Assembly (NCBI RefSeq): GCF_042643165.1
Contig: NZ_JBHRSH010000001.1
Location: 1,860,001 to 1,924,000 of the forward strand
Direction: 5' to 3'
DNA length: 64,000 nt
Source of the DNA: Hyphococcus aureus
Lineage (GTDB): Bacteria > Pseudomonadota > Alphaproteobacteria > Caulobacterales > Parvularculaceae
Shown here: one piece after another, positions 53,547 through 62,745 of the stretch
How the letters are laid out: the number at the start of each line of letters is the position of its first letter
Position numbering within the stretch: position 1 is the first letter of the stretch
Notes under the pieces: generated by a model
What the model was told of the DNA's origin: nothing
Database searches by the model: none
The model's input: only the letters and a program-made list of their open reading frames with translations
Translations under genes and position numbers: made by a program

Positions 53547-53753
53547 TTAGTTGCGGAATGCGCCCCGTTGCAGGTTTCCGGCGAAATTCGCACAAGCCGA
53601 CATGAACGCATCGGCGATTGTCTCACGGGCCGGGCGGGGCGCTGCGTCGTGCAAAGGGTTGGCGCGCGCCGGTTTCTGGCCGACGAAGCTGCAGACATTA
53701 TTGTCCGGCGTGATGATGTATAGCTCTTGATCGCTGCCTGAAATGATACGCAT
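53547..53753 (-). CDS. hypothetical protein, 68 aa
   Basis: A small protein starting 'MRIISGSDQELYIITPD', with AGAGGG 6 bases before the ATG at 53753. It has two cysteines (one in 'NNVCSFVG', one in 'MSACANF') and no membrane helix. The family is not recognised. It lies between the pyruvate kinase and dienelactone hydrolase genes on the same strand. The strong ribosome-binding site is the main reason to call it. Confidence 0.5.
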   Translation of the reverse strand: MRIISGSDQELYIITPDNNVCSFVGQKPARANPLHDAAPRPARETIADAFMSACANFAGNLQRGAFRN

Positions 53754-53833
53754 AACCCACCCTCTTACTTGCATCCCCCGCAAGAACAGCAGCGTTATGC
53801 AACAAGTTCCCTAAGTTCTGGTGAATGGGCAGT

Positions 53834-55252
53834 TTACTCTATGGCGCCAAGGCGGCTGATCTTGAGGGTGTTGGTTTTTCCGGGCCGGCCAAAGGGATAG
53901 CCGGCGAGGATAATGATGCGGTCGCCATCGACGCCGCCATTGGCTTTGGCGATGGTGTCGGCCTTTTCCAGCATCTCATGGAAATGCGAAATATCCTCGG
54001 TGACGACGGAGCGGACACCCCAATAAAGCGCGAGCTTTCGCGCGACGGCGTCATCTGGCGTTGCGGCGATAACGGGGCATTTTGGCCGGTCCCGGGACAG
54101 GCGCTGCACCGTCGAGCCGGTTTTGGTGTAGGCGACAGCGAACCGGCAGTCGAGCACCTCGGCGATACGCCGCGCCGAGAGGGTGATGGCGTCGGCGGTG
54201 GTGTATTCCTCTTCCTCGCGCGTGACGGTCTTGTAACTGCCGGATTCTTCGTCATCTTCTGTGGCCGCGATGATCCGGTCCATGATCGCGACGGCGGTAG
54301 GGGGATGGCGCCCGACCGCGGTTTCGGCGGAGAGCATCACGGCGTCGGCCCCCTGAAAGACGGCGGTCGACACGTCCGAGGCTTCGGCGCGGGTCGGCGC
54401 GATCGATTCCACCATGGATTCGAGCATATGGGTCGCCACGATCACCGGCTTGCCGACGCGGCGACAGGTGCGCACAATCTTGCGCTGGAGGAGGGGGACG
54501 TCCTCCGGCGCGCATTCTACGCCGAGATCGCCCCGCGCCACCATGATCGCGTCAGACAGATCTATGATCTCGTCGATATGGTCGATAGCGGAGGGCTTTT
54601 CGATTTTGGAAATGATCCCCGCGCGCCCCGCGATAAGCTCGCGCGCCTCGCGCACGTCATCCGGCTGCTGAACAAAAGAAAGGGCGATGTAATCGACGCC
54701 GATGCTGAGCGCGAAATCGAGGTCTGTGCGGTCTTTTTCGGTCAGCGCCGAAATTGGCAATCGCCGGCCCGGAACGTTAATTCCTTTTTTATTTTTGAGC
54801 TCGCCCGGGGTATCGGCTTTGGCGATGATGGAGCGGCTGTTGCGTTCGGAGATGGTGAGCTGCAGCCGGCCGTCATCAAGTTTCAAAATGTCGCCCGGCT
54901 CCAGAACATCCAGCAATTCCTTATGGGGAATAGGAATGACGTGATCGTCATTGGACTCAGAGGACAGCGAGAGTTTGTATTCCGCGCCATAGCGCAACTT
55001 TATGGAGCCGCCCTCAAAGGAGCCTGTGCGGATTTTCGGCCCTTGCAGGTCCGCGAATATGGCGACGGGGACATTGGTGTCGCGCTCAATCTCGCGGATC
55101 GATTTTGCAATCCCGGCGAGTTTGTCATGGTCGCCATGACTCATATTGAGGCGGAAGACATCGACGCCGGCATTGAACAAAAGGCGCAACATGGAAGGTG
55201 AGGCGCTGGCGGGGCCTATCGTGGCTACAATTTTGCAAAGACGTTTACGCAT
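53834..55252 (-). CDS. pyk: pyruvate kinase
   Basis: Last step of glycolysis: phosphoenolpyruvate plus ADP to pyruvate plus ATP. About 472 aa from ATG at 55252. 'KIVATIGPAS' (about 7-16), 'NMSHGDHD' and the active-site 'ISKIEKPSAIDHIDEI' and 'VARGDLGVE' motifs are intact, and 'MLSAETAVGRHPPTAV' matches the family. A GTG at 55291 would add 13 residues and is possible. The C-terminal regulatory domain is present. Confidence 0.96.
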   Translation of the reverse strand: MRKRLCKIVATIGPASASPSMLRLLFNAGVDVFRLNMSHGDHDKLAGIAKSIREIERDTNVPVAIFADLQGPKIRTGSFEGGSIKLRYGAEYKLSLSSESNDDHVIPIPHKELLDVLEPGDILKLDDGRLQLTISERNSRSIIAKADTPGELKNKKGINVPGRRLPISALTEKDRTDLDFALSIGVDYIALSFVQQPDDVREARELIAGRAGIISKIEKPSAIDHIDEIIDLSDAIMVARGDLGVECAPEDVPLLQRKIVRTCRRVGKPVIVATHMLESMVESIAPTRAEASDVSTAVFQGADAVMLSAETAVGRHPPTAVAIMDRIIAATEDDEESGSYKTVTREEEEYTTADAITLSARRIAEVLDCRFAVAYTKTGSTVQRLSRDRPKCPVIAATPDDAVARKLALYWGVRSVVTEDISHFHEMLEKADTIAKANGGVDGDRIIILAGYPFGRPGKTNTLKISRLGAIE

Positions 55253-55314
55253 GAAGCCGACGCTACGCGGTTTCGCACGGTCTGAGAACACCTAATATGG
55301 CGCCGAACCGCGGC

Positions 55315-55797
55315 TCAGTTCTTCTCTTCGCGCTCGACCGTCTGACCGTATAGGGAGATTGTTGAGATCGCCATTTTCGCAGATCCTTCCACCGGCCGAC
55401 GACTATAGGCCACGTAAATCAGTGTTTGATTTTCCGCGTCATAGATCCGCCGCACCGCCATGGACTTGAATACAAGGCTGATGCGCTGGGAAAAGACTTC
55501 CTCGCCGTCTTTCGCGTTGTCGATATCGCCGATCCGGATCGGGCCGGTCTGACGGCAGGCGATCGAAGCATTGGACGGGTCCTCGAACCAGTTGCCTTTA
55601 GAGACCCGGTCCCAAAAACCGCGATCGAAATGCGATAAGTGGCAGGTGACGCCTTCGACTTTCGGATCTGAGAGGGCTTCGACCTTGATCTCGTTGCCGA
55701 CCCAGTCATTTTTGAATTCACCGACTTCCGTGTCGCTGCGACCACAGGCGGTGAGCGTCGCTGCTGCGGCGCAGGAAAATAAAAGCGTGATTCTCAT
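55315..55797 (-). CDS. creA: CreA family lipoprotein
   Basis: A 160 aa protein matching CreA, whose role is unknown: 'GEFKNDWVGNEIKVEALSDPKV', 'GVTCHLSHFDRGFWDRV', 'SNASIACRQTGPIRIGDI' (each shown in parts) are highly conserved family segments. It has a lipoprotein signal with lipobox LTAC near residue 17 and two mature-domain cysteines. ATG at 55797 has AAGG 7 bases upstream. It lies 62 bases upstream of the pyruvate kinase start, with a terminator hairpin at 55823-55851. Confidence 0.92.
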   Translation of the reverse strand: MRITLLFSCAAAATLTACGRSDTEVGEFKNDWVGNEIKVEALSDPKVEGVTCHLSHFDRGFWDRVSKGNWFEDPSNASIACRQTGPIRIGDIDNAKDGEEVFSQRISLVFKSMAVRRIYDAENQTLIYVAYSRRPVEGSAKMAISTISLYGQTVEREEKN

Positions 55798-55822
55798 GGC
55801 GTCACCTTGCGCTCGCTTCATC

Positions 55823-55851
55823 AAAAAAGCCACTTCGAAAAGCGGCTTTTT
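55823..55851 (-). terminator. rho-independent terminator, minus strand
   Basis: On the minus strand AAAAAGCCGCTT pairs with AAGTGGCTTTTT (one G-U pair) around a short TCG loop, and ends in a run of Ts. It follows the small membrane gene at 55874 and precedes creA, so it should end the upstream transcript. Confidence 0.75.
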
Positions 55852-55873
55852 CTTCATTCGGTCTATGGCTGGT

Positions 55874-56053
55874 TCAGCCCTCGGGTAAGTCTTTCCGTTT
55901 GGTTTTCGCCGCGGCGCTCATGATCCCGAGACCGATTACGACCAAGGCGCCGATACCGATCCAGATTGGCGGCGCGCCGAGCTGATAGGCGCCGAAAGCG
56001 AGCCCGGCGGCGAGCACAATGGCTCCGAGAAGATAGGCGGTAAAAGCGGACAT
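55874..56053 (-). CDS. small two-helix membrane protein, 59 aa
   Basis: A 59 aa protein beginning MSAFTAYLLG, with two hydrophobic helices (about 4-22 and 28-47) and a basic/acidic tail 'KTKRKDLPEG'. ATG at 56053 has GGAG 7 bases upstream. It lies 61 bases after the nitronate monooxygenase gene and is followed by a strong terminator. Family not recognised. Confidence 0.6.
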   Translation of the reverse strand: MSAFTAYLLGAIVLAAGLAFGAYQLGAPPIWIGIGALVVIGLGIMSAAAKTKRKDLPEG

Positions 56054-56114
56054 AGCGGTTCTCCAATATTCGTATCTGGAGAAAACAGTCTCTCGCCGGG
56101 TTAGTTCCCTACGC

Positions 56115-57080
56115 CTACCGGCTGCAAAGCGCGGCCTTCGCCGATTCATATTCGCGCGCCATTTGGTCGACAAAAGCGGCTGTGGAGGTGACTTCCTTCA
56201 CCGCGCCAATGCCCTGTCCACAGCCCCAGATATCCTTCCAGACCTTTTTGGCGTTGTCGCCGCCGGATTGGAAATCCATCTTCGATGGGTCGCTTTCAGG
56301 AAGGTTGTCCGGATCCATGCCGGCATTGCGGATGGAAGGTTTCAAATAGTTTCCATGCACGCCAGAAAAATAATTCGTGTAGACAATGTCATCTGCATAG
56401 GCGTCAACGATGCCCTGTTTGTAGGCGTCATCCGCATTTGCTTCCTCTGTGGCGATGAAAGCCGATCCGATATAGCCGAAGTCTGCGCCCATGGCCTCGG
56501 CCGCCAGCACGGATTGGCCGCGAGCGATCGACCCGGACAGGGCGAGGGGGCCGTCAAACCATTCGCGAATTTCCTGGACCAGCGCGAAGGGCGACTGCAC
56601 GCCCGCATGTCCGCCTGCGCCGGCGGCGACGCAAATAAGACCGTCAGCGCCTTTGTCGATCGCTTTCTTCGCGAACTTGTTGTTGATCACATCATGCAGA
56701 ACGATGCCGCCATAGGAGTGAATCGCCTCATAAACTTCTTCGCGCGCGCCGAGAGAGGTAATGACAATCGGAACCTTGTGTTTCACGCAGGCCTCGACGT
56801 CATGCATCAGACGTTCATTGGTGCGGTGGACGATCTGGTTCACTGCGAAAGGCGCTGTTGGCAGGTTGGGCTGCTCTTCTTCATGGCGTGCGAGCGCCTC
56901 TTTGATCTCCACTAGCCATTTGTCGAGCATTTCCGCAGGCCGGGCGTTCAGCGCTGGAAAAGAACCAATAACGCCAGCCTGACATTGGGCAATCACCAGC
57001 TTCGGCGTTGAGACGATAAACATCGGCGCGCCGATAATGGGCAAACGCATTCTGGTTTTGAGCTCGGAAACGGACGTCAT
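56115..57080 (-). CDS. nitronate monooxygenase (NMO family)
   Basis: FMN-dependent oxygenase of the NPD/2-nitropropane dioxygenase family, 321 aa from ATG at 57080, which has AGGAG 6 bases upstream. The TIM-barrel has 'MRLPIIGAPMFIVS' near the N terminus and 'GADGLICVAAGAGGHAG' (about 155-171), the FMN phosphate-binding loop. It may detoxify propionate-3-nitronate; close relatives include enoyl reductase-like enzymes. Divergent from the acyl-CoA ligase at 57204. Confidence 0.9.
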   Translation of the reverse strand: MTSVSELKTRMRLPIIGAPMFIVSTPKLVIAQCQAGVIGSFPALNARPAEMLDKWLVEIKEALARHEEEQPNLPTAPFAVNQIVHRTNERLMHDVEACVKHKVPIVITSLGAREEVYEAIHSYGGIVLHDVINNKFAKKAIDKGADGLICVAAGAGGHAGVQSPFALVQEIREWFDGPLALSGSIARGQSVLAAEAMGADFGYIGSAFIATEEANADDAYKQGIVDAYADDIVYTNYFSGVHGNYLKPSIRNAGMDPDNLPESDPSKMDFQSGGDNAKKVWKDIWGCGQGIGAVKEVTSTAAFVDQMAREYESAKAALCSR

Positions 57081-57203
57081 GATTTTCTCCTGTTTTCCCG
57101 TAGCTAAGGCGAAGCCGCGCAATCTCGCAACCGGCAAAGGCAGCCCGGTTTTGCGCGCGGGTCGGGAAAAGGGCATAGTGCCGGAAAAAAGACAGGGAGC
57201 CGT

Positions 57204-58757
57204 ATGGGTCAGCGCGAAATTCTAAACCCGCCCGTAATAGCCAGTCTCATTGAGATTCAGGCTCGCGAGCGGCCCGAGCGGATCGGTCTTTCTTTTGAAG
57301 GCCGGTCTTTCACCTATGCGGAAATGAATGCGCGCGCCAATCGAGCGGCGCAGGCGCTCGTTTCTTTGGGCGTCGGGCGCGGCGACCGCATCGGCTGGCT
57401 TGCCCGGAATGTTGCGACTTTCTGGGATGTTCTTTTCGGGGCCGCGAAAATCGGTGCGGTGATGACCCCGATCAACTGGCGTCTCGCCCCTGCGGAAGTG
57501 GCTAAAATCCTTGATGACGCCCGCCCGAAACTGTTGGTTGGTGAGGCGGCTTTTATCGAGGCGCTAACGGCGGCGGGCGGCGGGGCGGGCGTCAATGCCA
57601 TGCTGCTAGAAACTGGCGGAGCGGACTGTTTCGACGCCCTGGTGGATCAGCAAAAAGATGCGGTGCAGGATTATAAACCAACGCCTGAGGACGTCGCAGT
57701 GCAGCTTTACACCAGCGGCACGACAGGTCTGCCCAAAGGCGTCGTCCTGCCCAATCGCTGCTATTTCGAGGTCGGCGTTGCGGGAGAGGGGGCAGGCGTC
57801 ATTATTCCGCAGACGGAAGATGAGGCGATACTGCACGCGTTGCCTCATTTTCATGTCGCCGGCGTTAATTTCGGTTTAATGGCTGTTGCGCGCTCAATGC
57901 CTATCATCCAGCTTCGTCAGTTCGATCCCGCCGCTATTGTCAAGGCGACTCAGGGCGACTCGCCTTTGAGTGCGTTTCTTGTTCCGGCCATGATTATGAT
58001 GATCCTTGAAGCTGCGAAAAGCGCGGGCGCTTCGCTGGAAAAATTTGTAGGCGTTAGCTATGGCGCGGCGCCGATGCCGGAGCCATTGCTGGACGCCGCC
58101 ATGGCGGCGATGCCGAATGCGGTCTTTACGCAATTTTACGGCATGACCGAAACAACCGGCGGCGTGACCGTGCTGGCTCATGACGATCACGCCAAAGGCA
58201 AGAAGCAACGGGTTTCCGCCGGCAGACCGCTTCCCGGTTGCGAGGTGAAAATTTACGACCCGGTCACTGGCGTGGAAAAACCCCAAGGCGAAACGGGAGA
58301 GATCGTCGCACGCTCATGGTTTGTTATGGACGGTTACTGGATGAATCCTGACGCGACTAAAGAAGTGCTCCGCGATGGCTGGTACTGGTCGGGGGATGCT
58401 GGCTACGTCGATGAAAACGGATTCATTTATGTTGTTGATCGTATCAAGGATATGATCATATCCGGCGGTGAAAATATTTATCCTGCGGAAATTGAGAACG
58501 TCTTGGCGAAATGCCCCGCCCTTTTGGAAGTCGCGGTGATCGGCGTTCCCGATGAGCGATGGGGCGAGGCGGTCAAAGTCGTCGCCGTGAAGCGGCCGGA
58601 CGCCGAAATCGATGCGGCGGGTATCGTCGACTTTCTCAAGGGCAAGGTCGCCGATTTCAAGCTGCCCAGGCATGTCGCTTTTCTGGACGCGCTGCCCCGA
58701 AATCCCTCTGGAAAAATTCTCAAAACGACCCTCAGAGGCGCCGAATCAAGGGGGTGA
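57204..58757 (+). CDS. AMP-dependent acyl-CoA ligase/synthetase
   Basis: ANL-superfamily enzyme of 517 aa that makes acyl-CoA from a carboxylate, ATP and CoA. The AMP-binding P-loop-like 'LYTSGTTGLPKG' is at about 168-179, 'FYGMTETTGG' at about 312-321, 'WYWSGDAGYVDENGFIYVVDR' at about 393-413, and the C-terminal lysine motif 'PRNPSGKILK' near 500-509. Chain-length specificity is not visible; a FadD/LcfB-type activator of medium or long chains is plausible. A GGGGTGA hairpin overlaps its stop. Confidence 0.93.
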   Translation: MGQREILNPPVIASLIEIQARERPERIGLSFEGRSFTYAEMNARANRAAQALVSLGVGRGDRIGWLARNVATFWDVLFGAAKIGAVMTPINWRLAPAEVAKILDDARPKLLVGEAAFIEALTAAGGGAGVNAMLLETGGADCFDALVDQQKDAVQDYKPTPEDVAVQLYTSGTTGLPKGVVLPNRCYFEVGVAGEGAGVIIPQTEDEAILHALPHFHVAGVNFGLMAVARSMPIIQLRQFDPAAIVKATQGDSPLSAFLVPAMIMMILEAAKSAGASLEKFVGVSYGAAPMPEPLLDAAMAAMPNAVFTQFYGMTETTGGVTVLAHDDHAKGKKQRVSAGRPLPGCEVKIYDPVTGVEKPQGETGEIVARSWFVMDGYWMNPDATKEVLRDGWYWSGDAGYVDENGFIYVVDRIKDMIISGGENIYPAEIENVLAKCPALLEVAVIGVPDERWGEAVKVVAVKRPDAEIDAAGIVDFLKGKVADFKLPRHVAFLDALPRNPSGKILKTTLRGAESRG

Positions 58758-58966
58758 TTTTTCACCCCTGCGGCCAAAAAGGAGGGCGCTCCAGGGGCGA
58801 TTTAGGCAAAAACGACTGCATCCGGCTTCCTGAAACAGCCGAATTCGCCTCCCGGTTGCGACAAACGCCTTCAAAATGCCCAGTTTGTGCAGAATTGTCC
58901 CATTTTGATGCAATGGCGCTTCCGGTTCGGCGCCGAAATTGATAGAATCGGAGGTGGAGAGAAAAC

Positions 58967-59707
58967 ATGGGGGAAAACATGAAATCAATTCTCGCTACAG
59001 CGTTGGGGTTGGCGTTCGCCTTCGCCGCCAGCGCACAAGCCGCGCCGATGAATTTGGGCGGTGTGGCTTTTGATACTGACGACGCCGCAACCACAGTGCT
59101 GTGGGCGCAAGGCGGCGTCTTCGCAGGCAATCTCGATGACCGTCGCGAAGCTTGCGTTGATCCAACGGACCCAACGTCAACAGTTGGCTCTAATGGTGTT
59201 GAGTGCCGCGCGGTTGAGGTTGTCGGATTTGATCTCGATACTGACGTTGAACTCGACGAAAACAACACCGTTCTGCAAGACCCTGACGTGCTCGCCGCCT
59301 TCTTCGAAAATGGCAAAACCTTGATCAACGGCGCCGGAAATGACGTCATCGTTTTCGAAACGCTTGACCAGGATGATCCGCCGGCGGTGACCTTGATCCT
59401 GAATGGCGATCAGATCATCGGCGACAAGCTTTCCGTGGTGGAAGTCGACGGCAAGAAATATACGATCTGGGGTTTTGATTTCTCAGATCTCGGCTTTGCT
59501 ATGGGCGCCGCTATCGCCGCTCCGCTCTACGTTCAGACCAGCCGCGACGATGAAAATACACCTGTCGGATCTTCCGATATCGCCGCAATTGTCGGGCTGA
59601 GTTTTGAAGAACCGATGCCGGAAGTGCCGCTGCCGGCCGCCGCCTGGTTGTTCATGGCTGGCGTTGCGGGCTTTGGTTTCGCTGGAAAACGCAAGAGTGT
59701 CGCTTAA
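58967..59707 (+). CDS. exported VPLPA-CTERM sorting-domain protein
   Basis: A 246 aa exported protein with an N-terminal signal peptide (ATALGLAFAFAASAQAA, about 8-24) and the C-terminal sorting signal VPLPAAAWLF at 220-229, followed by a hydrophobic helix and a basic tail ('KRKSVA'). VPLPA-CTERM (TIGR03370-type) proteins are cut and reanchored by an exosortase. The mature part is acidic with two cysteines, and its function is unknown. Two starts are possible, ATG 58967 (GGAG 7 bases upstream) and ATG 58979; both fit. Confidence 0.88.
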   Translation: MGENMKSILATALGLAFAFAASAQAAPMNLGGVAFDTDDAATTVLWAQGGVFAGNLDDRREACVDPTDPTSTVGSNGVECRAVEVVGFDLDTDVELDENNTVLQDPDVLAAFFENGKTLINGAGNDVIVFETLDQDDPPAVTLILNGDQIIGDKLSVVEVDGKKYTIWGFDFSDLGFAMGAAIAAPLYVQTSRDDENTPVGSSDIAAIVGLSFEEPMPEVPLPAAAWLFMAGVAGFGFAGKRKSVA

Positions 59708-59734
59708 TTAAGACGCACAAAAGTCTACTCAACG

Positions 59735-59770
59735 AACCCCGCCTGTGGTGTCACAAGGCGGGGTTTTTTT
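59735..59770 (+). terminator. rho-independent terminator after VPLPA-CTERM gene
   Basis: AACCCCGCCT (59735-59744) pairs with AGGCGGGGTT (59756-59765) around an inner GTG/CAC stem, followed by a run of seven Ts (59764-59770). It lies 28 bases after the stop. Confidence 0.9.
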
Positions 59771-59935
59771 ATGTGTCGATCTGCAAGGCGGAAAGTTCGC
59801 TTTTATCGGTGTATGCCACGACCACAGATTGAAAACCTTGAGGTTCCGGTAGCATTGTCGTGATGAAGCCGCCCTCTCTGATTGAGCGGGCCTGCACATG
59901 AAGCTAGACAAGGCTGACGGAAAAAGGATGACGGT

Positions 59936-60541
59936 ATGAAGCTCTATCACTGTCAGGGCGCACGGTCGCTGCGCTGTGTCTGGGCGTTGGAGGAGATGGG
60001 CCTCGACTATGAGCTTGTGACGCTTCAGTTTCCGCCGCGCGTCTTCGACAAGTCCTATAAGGAGGTCAATCCGCTCGGCACGGTGCCGTGCCTGATCGAC
60101 GGCGACGTTATGATGACGGAAAGCGCGGGGATCTGCGAATATCTCGGGGTCAAATACGGGCCGACGCCGCTGGCCGTGACGCCGGAGGAAGAGGACTACG
60201 GCGCCTATCTCAACTGGCTGCAGCGCTCCGACGCGACGCTGACATTTCCGCAAACGCTTGTCTTCCGTTATTCGGCGCTCGAACCCGAGGAACGCCGCCA
60301 GCCGCAGGTGGTGGAGGATTACCGCGCCTGGTTTCTTGGACGCTGGCGGTCGGTTGAGACGGGTCTCGAAGGACGTGATTATCTTTGCGCCGGCCGGTTT
60401 ACGATGGCCGATATATGCGTCGCCTACGCGCTTTATTTCGCGAATACGCTCGGCATTTCCGAAGCCATGACACCGAATGTGAAAGAATGGTGGGGGCGGC
60501 TGAGCAAGCGGGATGCTTTTATAAGCGCAACGGCGAACTAA
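59936..60541 (+). CDS. glutathione S-transferase family protein
   Basis: A 201 aa cytosolic GST. The N-terminal thioredoxin fold starts 'MKLYHCQGARSLRCVWALEE' and contains the glutathione-contacting 'VNPLGTVPCLIDGDVMMTES' (about 43-62). The C-terminal helical domain has 'RFTMADICVAYALYF' (about 154-168) with the N-capping motif. AAGGA lies 7 bases before ATG. It is convergent with the thioesterase gene and the two stops are adjacent. Confidence 0.92.
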   Translation: MKLYHCQGARSLRCVWALEEMGLDYELVTLQFPPRVFDKSYKEVNPLGTVPCLIDGDVMMTESAGICEYLGVKYGPTPLAVTPEEEDYGAYLNWLQRSDATLTFPQTLVFRYSALEPEERRQPQVVEDYRAWFLGRWRSVETGLEGRDYLCAGRFTMADICVAYALYFANTLGISEAMTPNVKEWWGRLSKRDAFISATAN

Positions 60542-60958
60542 TTAGCTTTTAGGCCACAACACCATTTGCGTGCAGCGGAACATGGCGATGACCTTGCCAC
60601 TTTCGCGGTGTTTTACGCTCGCGTCCCAAAGCTGTGTCGTGCGGCCGAGATGTTTCGCTTCTGCGCGGCAGTCAACAATGCCGTCGCGCGCGGTGCCAAG
60701 GAAATTGGATTTAAGCTCGATGGTCGTAAAACCCGCCGCGCCTTCGGGAAGCGCCCGCACACAGCCATAACCGCAGGCCGAATCCGCAAGGCCGATGACG
60801 GAAGCAGCGTGCAGAAAACCATTGGGGGCCATCAGCGCCTGGCGGACTTTCACTTCCGCCTCGACCCAGCCATCGCCAAAGCCGGTAAATTCAAGGCCGA
60901 GAAGGCCGGGCAGGTAGTCGGCGCCTGCATTATTGAAACTGGTGGAAACTTCGGTCAT
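60542..60958 (-). CDS. PaaI-like hotdog-fold thioesterase
   Basis: A 138 aa hotdog-fold acyl-CoA thioesterase of the PaaI/YigI type. 'PNGFLHAASVIGLADSACGYGC' (about 45-66) covers the catalytic helix and 'FTTIELKSNFLGTARDGIV' (about 76-94) the binding strand. These enzymes hydrolyse aryl- or short acyl-CoA. It sits next to a GST and upstream of the acyl-CoA carboxylase on the opposite strand, in an acyl-CoA-rich neighbourhood. Confidence 0.88.
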   Translation of the reverse strand: MTEVSTSFNNAGADYLPGLLGLEFTGFGDGWVEAEVKVRQALMAPNGFLHAASVIGLADSACGYGCVRALPEGAAGFTTIELKSNFLGTARDGIVDCRAEAKHLGRTTQLWDASVKHRESGKVIAMFRCTQMVLWPKS

Positions 60959-61134
60959 GTCGGCCTCGGGTTGGCTTTGGGTAGGTTAAGCGGAGACTTG
61001 TGCGCCTTGGCCCGCCATGCAATCGCCTTGCGCAGCGTTAACTGCAAAAAGTCGGGGGTGGTGCGTCGAAAGGTTTGACCTGATCCCCCGCGGCGGGCGA
61101 CAATCCCCCGCAAAATAACCTCTTTAGGGACGTA

Positions 61135-62745
61135 ATGCCGGTTTTTGAAAGCGAGATTGACCCGCGCAGTGAAAACTTCGCGAAGAACCGCGCCGATCAT
61201 CTGAAACTGATTGAAGGCTTCCGCGCGCTCGAACGAAAGATCATTGAAACATCGGCGCGCGCGAAACCGAAATTTGAAAAGCGGGGGCAGTTGTTGCCGC
61301 GCGAGCGGCTTGCGTTGGTGCTCGATCGCGGCGCGCCCTTTATCGAACTGTCAACGCTCTGCGGTTACAAGATGCATGACGATGACGGCGACCGGAACAT
61401 ATCCGGGGGCGGGGGCATGTCCGGCGTCGGGTTCATCTCCGGCGTGCGCTGTGTTGTCTCCGCGTCAGACAGCGGCATCAAGGGCGGCGCGGCGACACCC
61501 ATGGGCGTTCACAAGGCGTTGCGAGCGCAGGCGCTCGCGCTTGAAAACAAACTGCCATTCGTTCAGTTGATCGAAAGCGCCGGCGCCAATTTGATGCGCC
61601 AGGCGGAGATGTTCGTGCCGGGCGGACGCACCTTCGCCAATCTGGCGCGGCTGTCTGCAGCCGGATGCCCGGTGATTTCCGTAGTGCATGGCTCGTCGAC
61701 TGCAGGCGGCGCTTATCAGACGGGGTTGTCGGACTACGTCGTTGCAGTACGCGGCAAGTCGAAAATCTTTCTCGCGGGGCCGCCGCTGTTGAAAGCTGCG
61801 ACCGGCGAAGTCGCGACAGACGAAGACCTTGGCGGCGCCGAGATGCATTATCAGGTCTCGGGTCTCGCCGAATACATGGCAGAGGATGACGGCGATGGCG
61901 TCAGGATTGCCCGGGAGATCGTGTCTAAGCTCGGCTGGGATAGGGCGCGCGAAACGAAGAGTTTCGACGAACCGCTCTACGGCGCCGAAGACCTTCTCGG
62001 CATTGTGCCGGTGGATTACCGCCAGCCGTACGACAGCCGCGAAGTCATCGCGCGCCTCGTCGACGGCTCCGACATGCTCAGCTTCAAGGACGGTTACGGA
62101 CCCGCGACGGTCTGTACGCAGGCTGCGATTGCCGGCCACCAGGTTGGGATCATTTCCAACAATGGTCCCATCGACGCCGACGGCGCGGCGAAGGTCGCGC
62201 AGTTCATTCAACTGATGGAGCAGGCGGGCAACCCGGTGGTCTTCCTGCAAAACACCACCGGTTATCTCGTCGGCACGGACGCCGAACAGCGCGGCATTGT
62301 CAAGCACGGCTCGAAAATGATTCAGGCGGTCACCAATATGCGGGTGCCGAAACTGACGCTTCATATTGGCGCCTCATTCGGCGCCGGGAATTACGGCATG
62401 TGTGGGCGCGCTTTCGATCCGCGGTTTATCTTCGCCTGGCCCAACAACCGCATTGCCGTGATGGGCGGCGAACAGGCCGCGAAAACCATGCGCATTGTCG
62501 CGGAGGAGGGCGCTCGCAAGAAAGGCGAGGAGCCGAACACCGAATTCCTTGACGGCATGGCGAAACACATCACCGAACAATATGACGCGGAATCAACGGC
62601 GCTCTTCGCGACGGCGCGGCTCTGGGATGACGGGCTCATCGATCCGCGGGATTCGCGTAAAGTGCTGGCGTTCTGTCTCGATACTTGCGCCGAAGCGGAA
62701 CGTCGCGAATTAAGGCCGAATGTCTTCGGCGTTGCGAGGATGTGA
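61135..62745 (+). CDS. acyl-CoA carboxylase beta subunit (carboxyltransferase)
   Basis: Biotin-dependent carboxyltransferase subunit of 536 aa, as in methylcrotonyl- or geranyl-CoA carboxylase. 'GGGGMSGVGFISGV' (about 86-99), 'SAGANLMRQAEMF' (about 145-157) and 'GGAYQTGLSDY' (about 189-199) are conserved. Its neighbour is an acyl-CoA dehydrogenase, as in leucine or acyclic-terpene (Liu/Atu) clusters; which substrate applies is not certain. The alpha (biotin) subunit is not in the window. Stop overlaps the AT-rich membrane gene (TGATG). Confidence 0.93.
   Translation: MPVFESEIDPRSENFAKNRADHLKLIEGFRALERKIIETSARAKPKFEKRGQLLPRERLALVLDRGAPFIELSTLCGYKMHDDDGDRNISGGGGMSGVGFISGVRCVVSASDSGIKGGAATPMGVHKALRAQALALENKLPFVQLIESAGANLMRQAEMFVPGGRTFANLARLSAAGCPVISVVHGSSTAGGAYQTGLSDYVVAVRGKSKIFLAGPPLLKAATGEVATDEDLGGAEMHYQVSGLAEYMAEDDGDGVRIAREIVSKLGWDRARETKSFDEPLYGAEDLLGIVPVDYRQPYDSREVIARLVDGSDMLSFKDGYGPATVCTQAAIAGHQVGIISNNGPIDADGAAKVAQFIQLMEQAGNPVVFLQNTTGYLVGTDAEQRGIVKHGSKMIQAVTNMRVPKLTLHIGASFGAGNYGMCGRAFDPRFIFAWPNNRIAVMGGEQAAKTMRIVAEEGARKKGEEPNTEFLDGMAKHITEQYDAESTALFATARLWDDGLIDPRDSRKVLAFCLDTCAEAERRELRPNVFGVARM

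Noticed and set aside
53825..55201. 458 aa plus-strand frame opposite pyruvate kinase
   Set aside because: Pyruvate kinase on the minus strand has full motifs; the opposite frame is its mirror and lacks any family signature.
58751..58768. GGGGTGA-TTTT-TCACCCC hairpin over the acyl-CoA ligase stop as a terminator
   Set aside because: The stem is good but no T-run follows, so it is noted in the ligase entry and not called a terminator.
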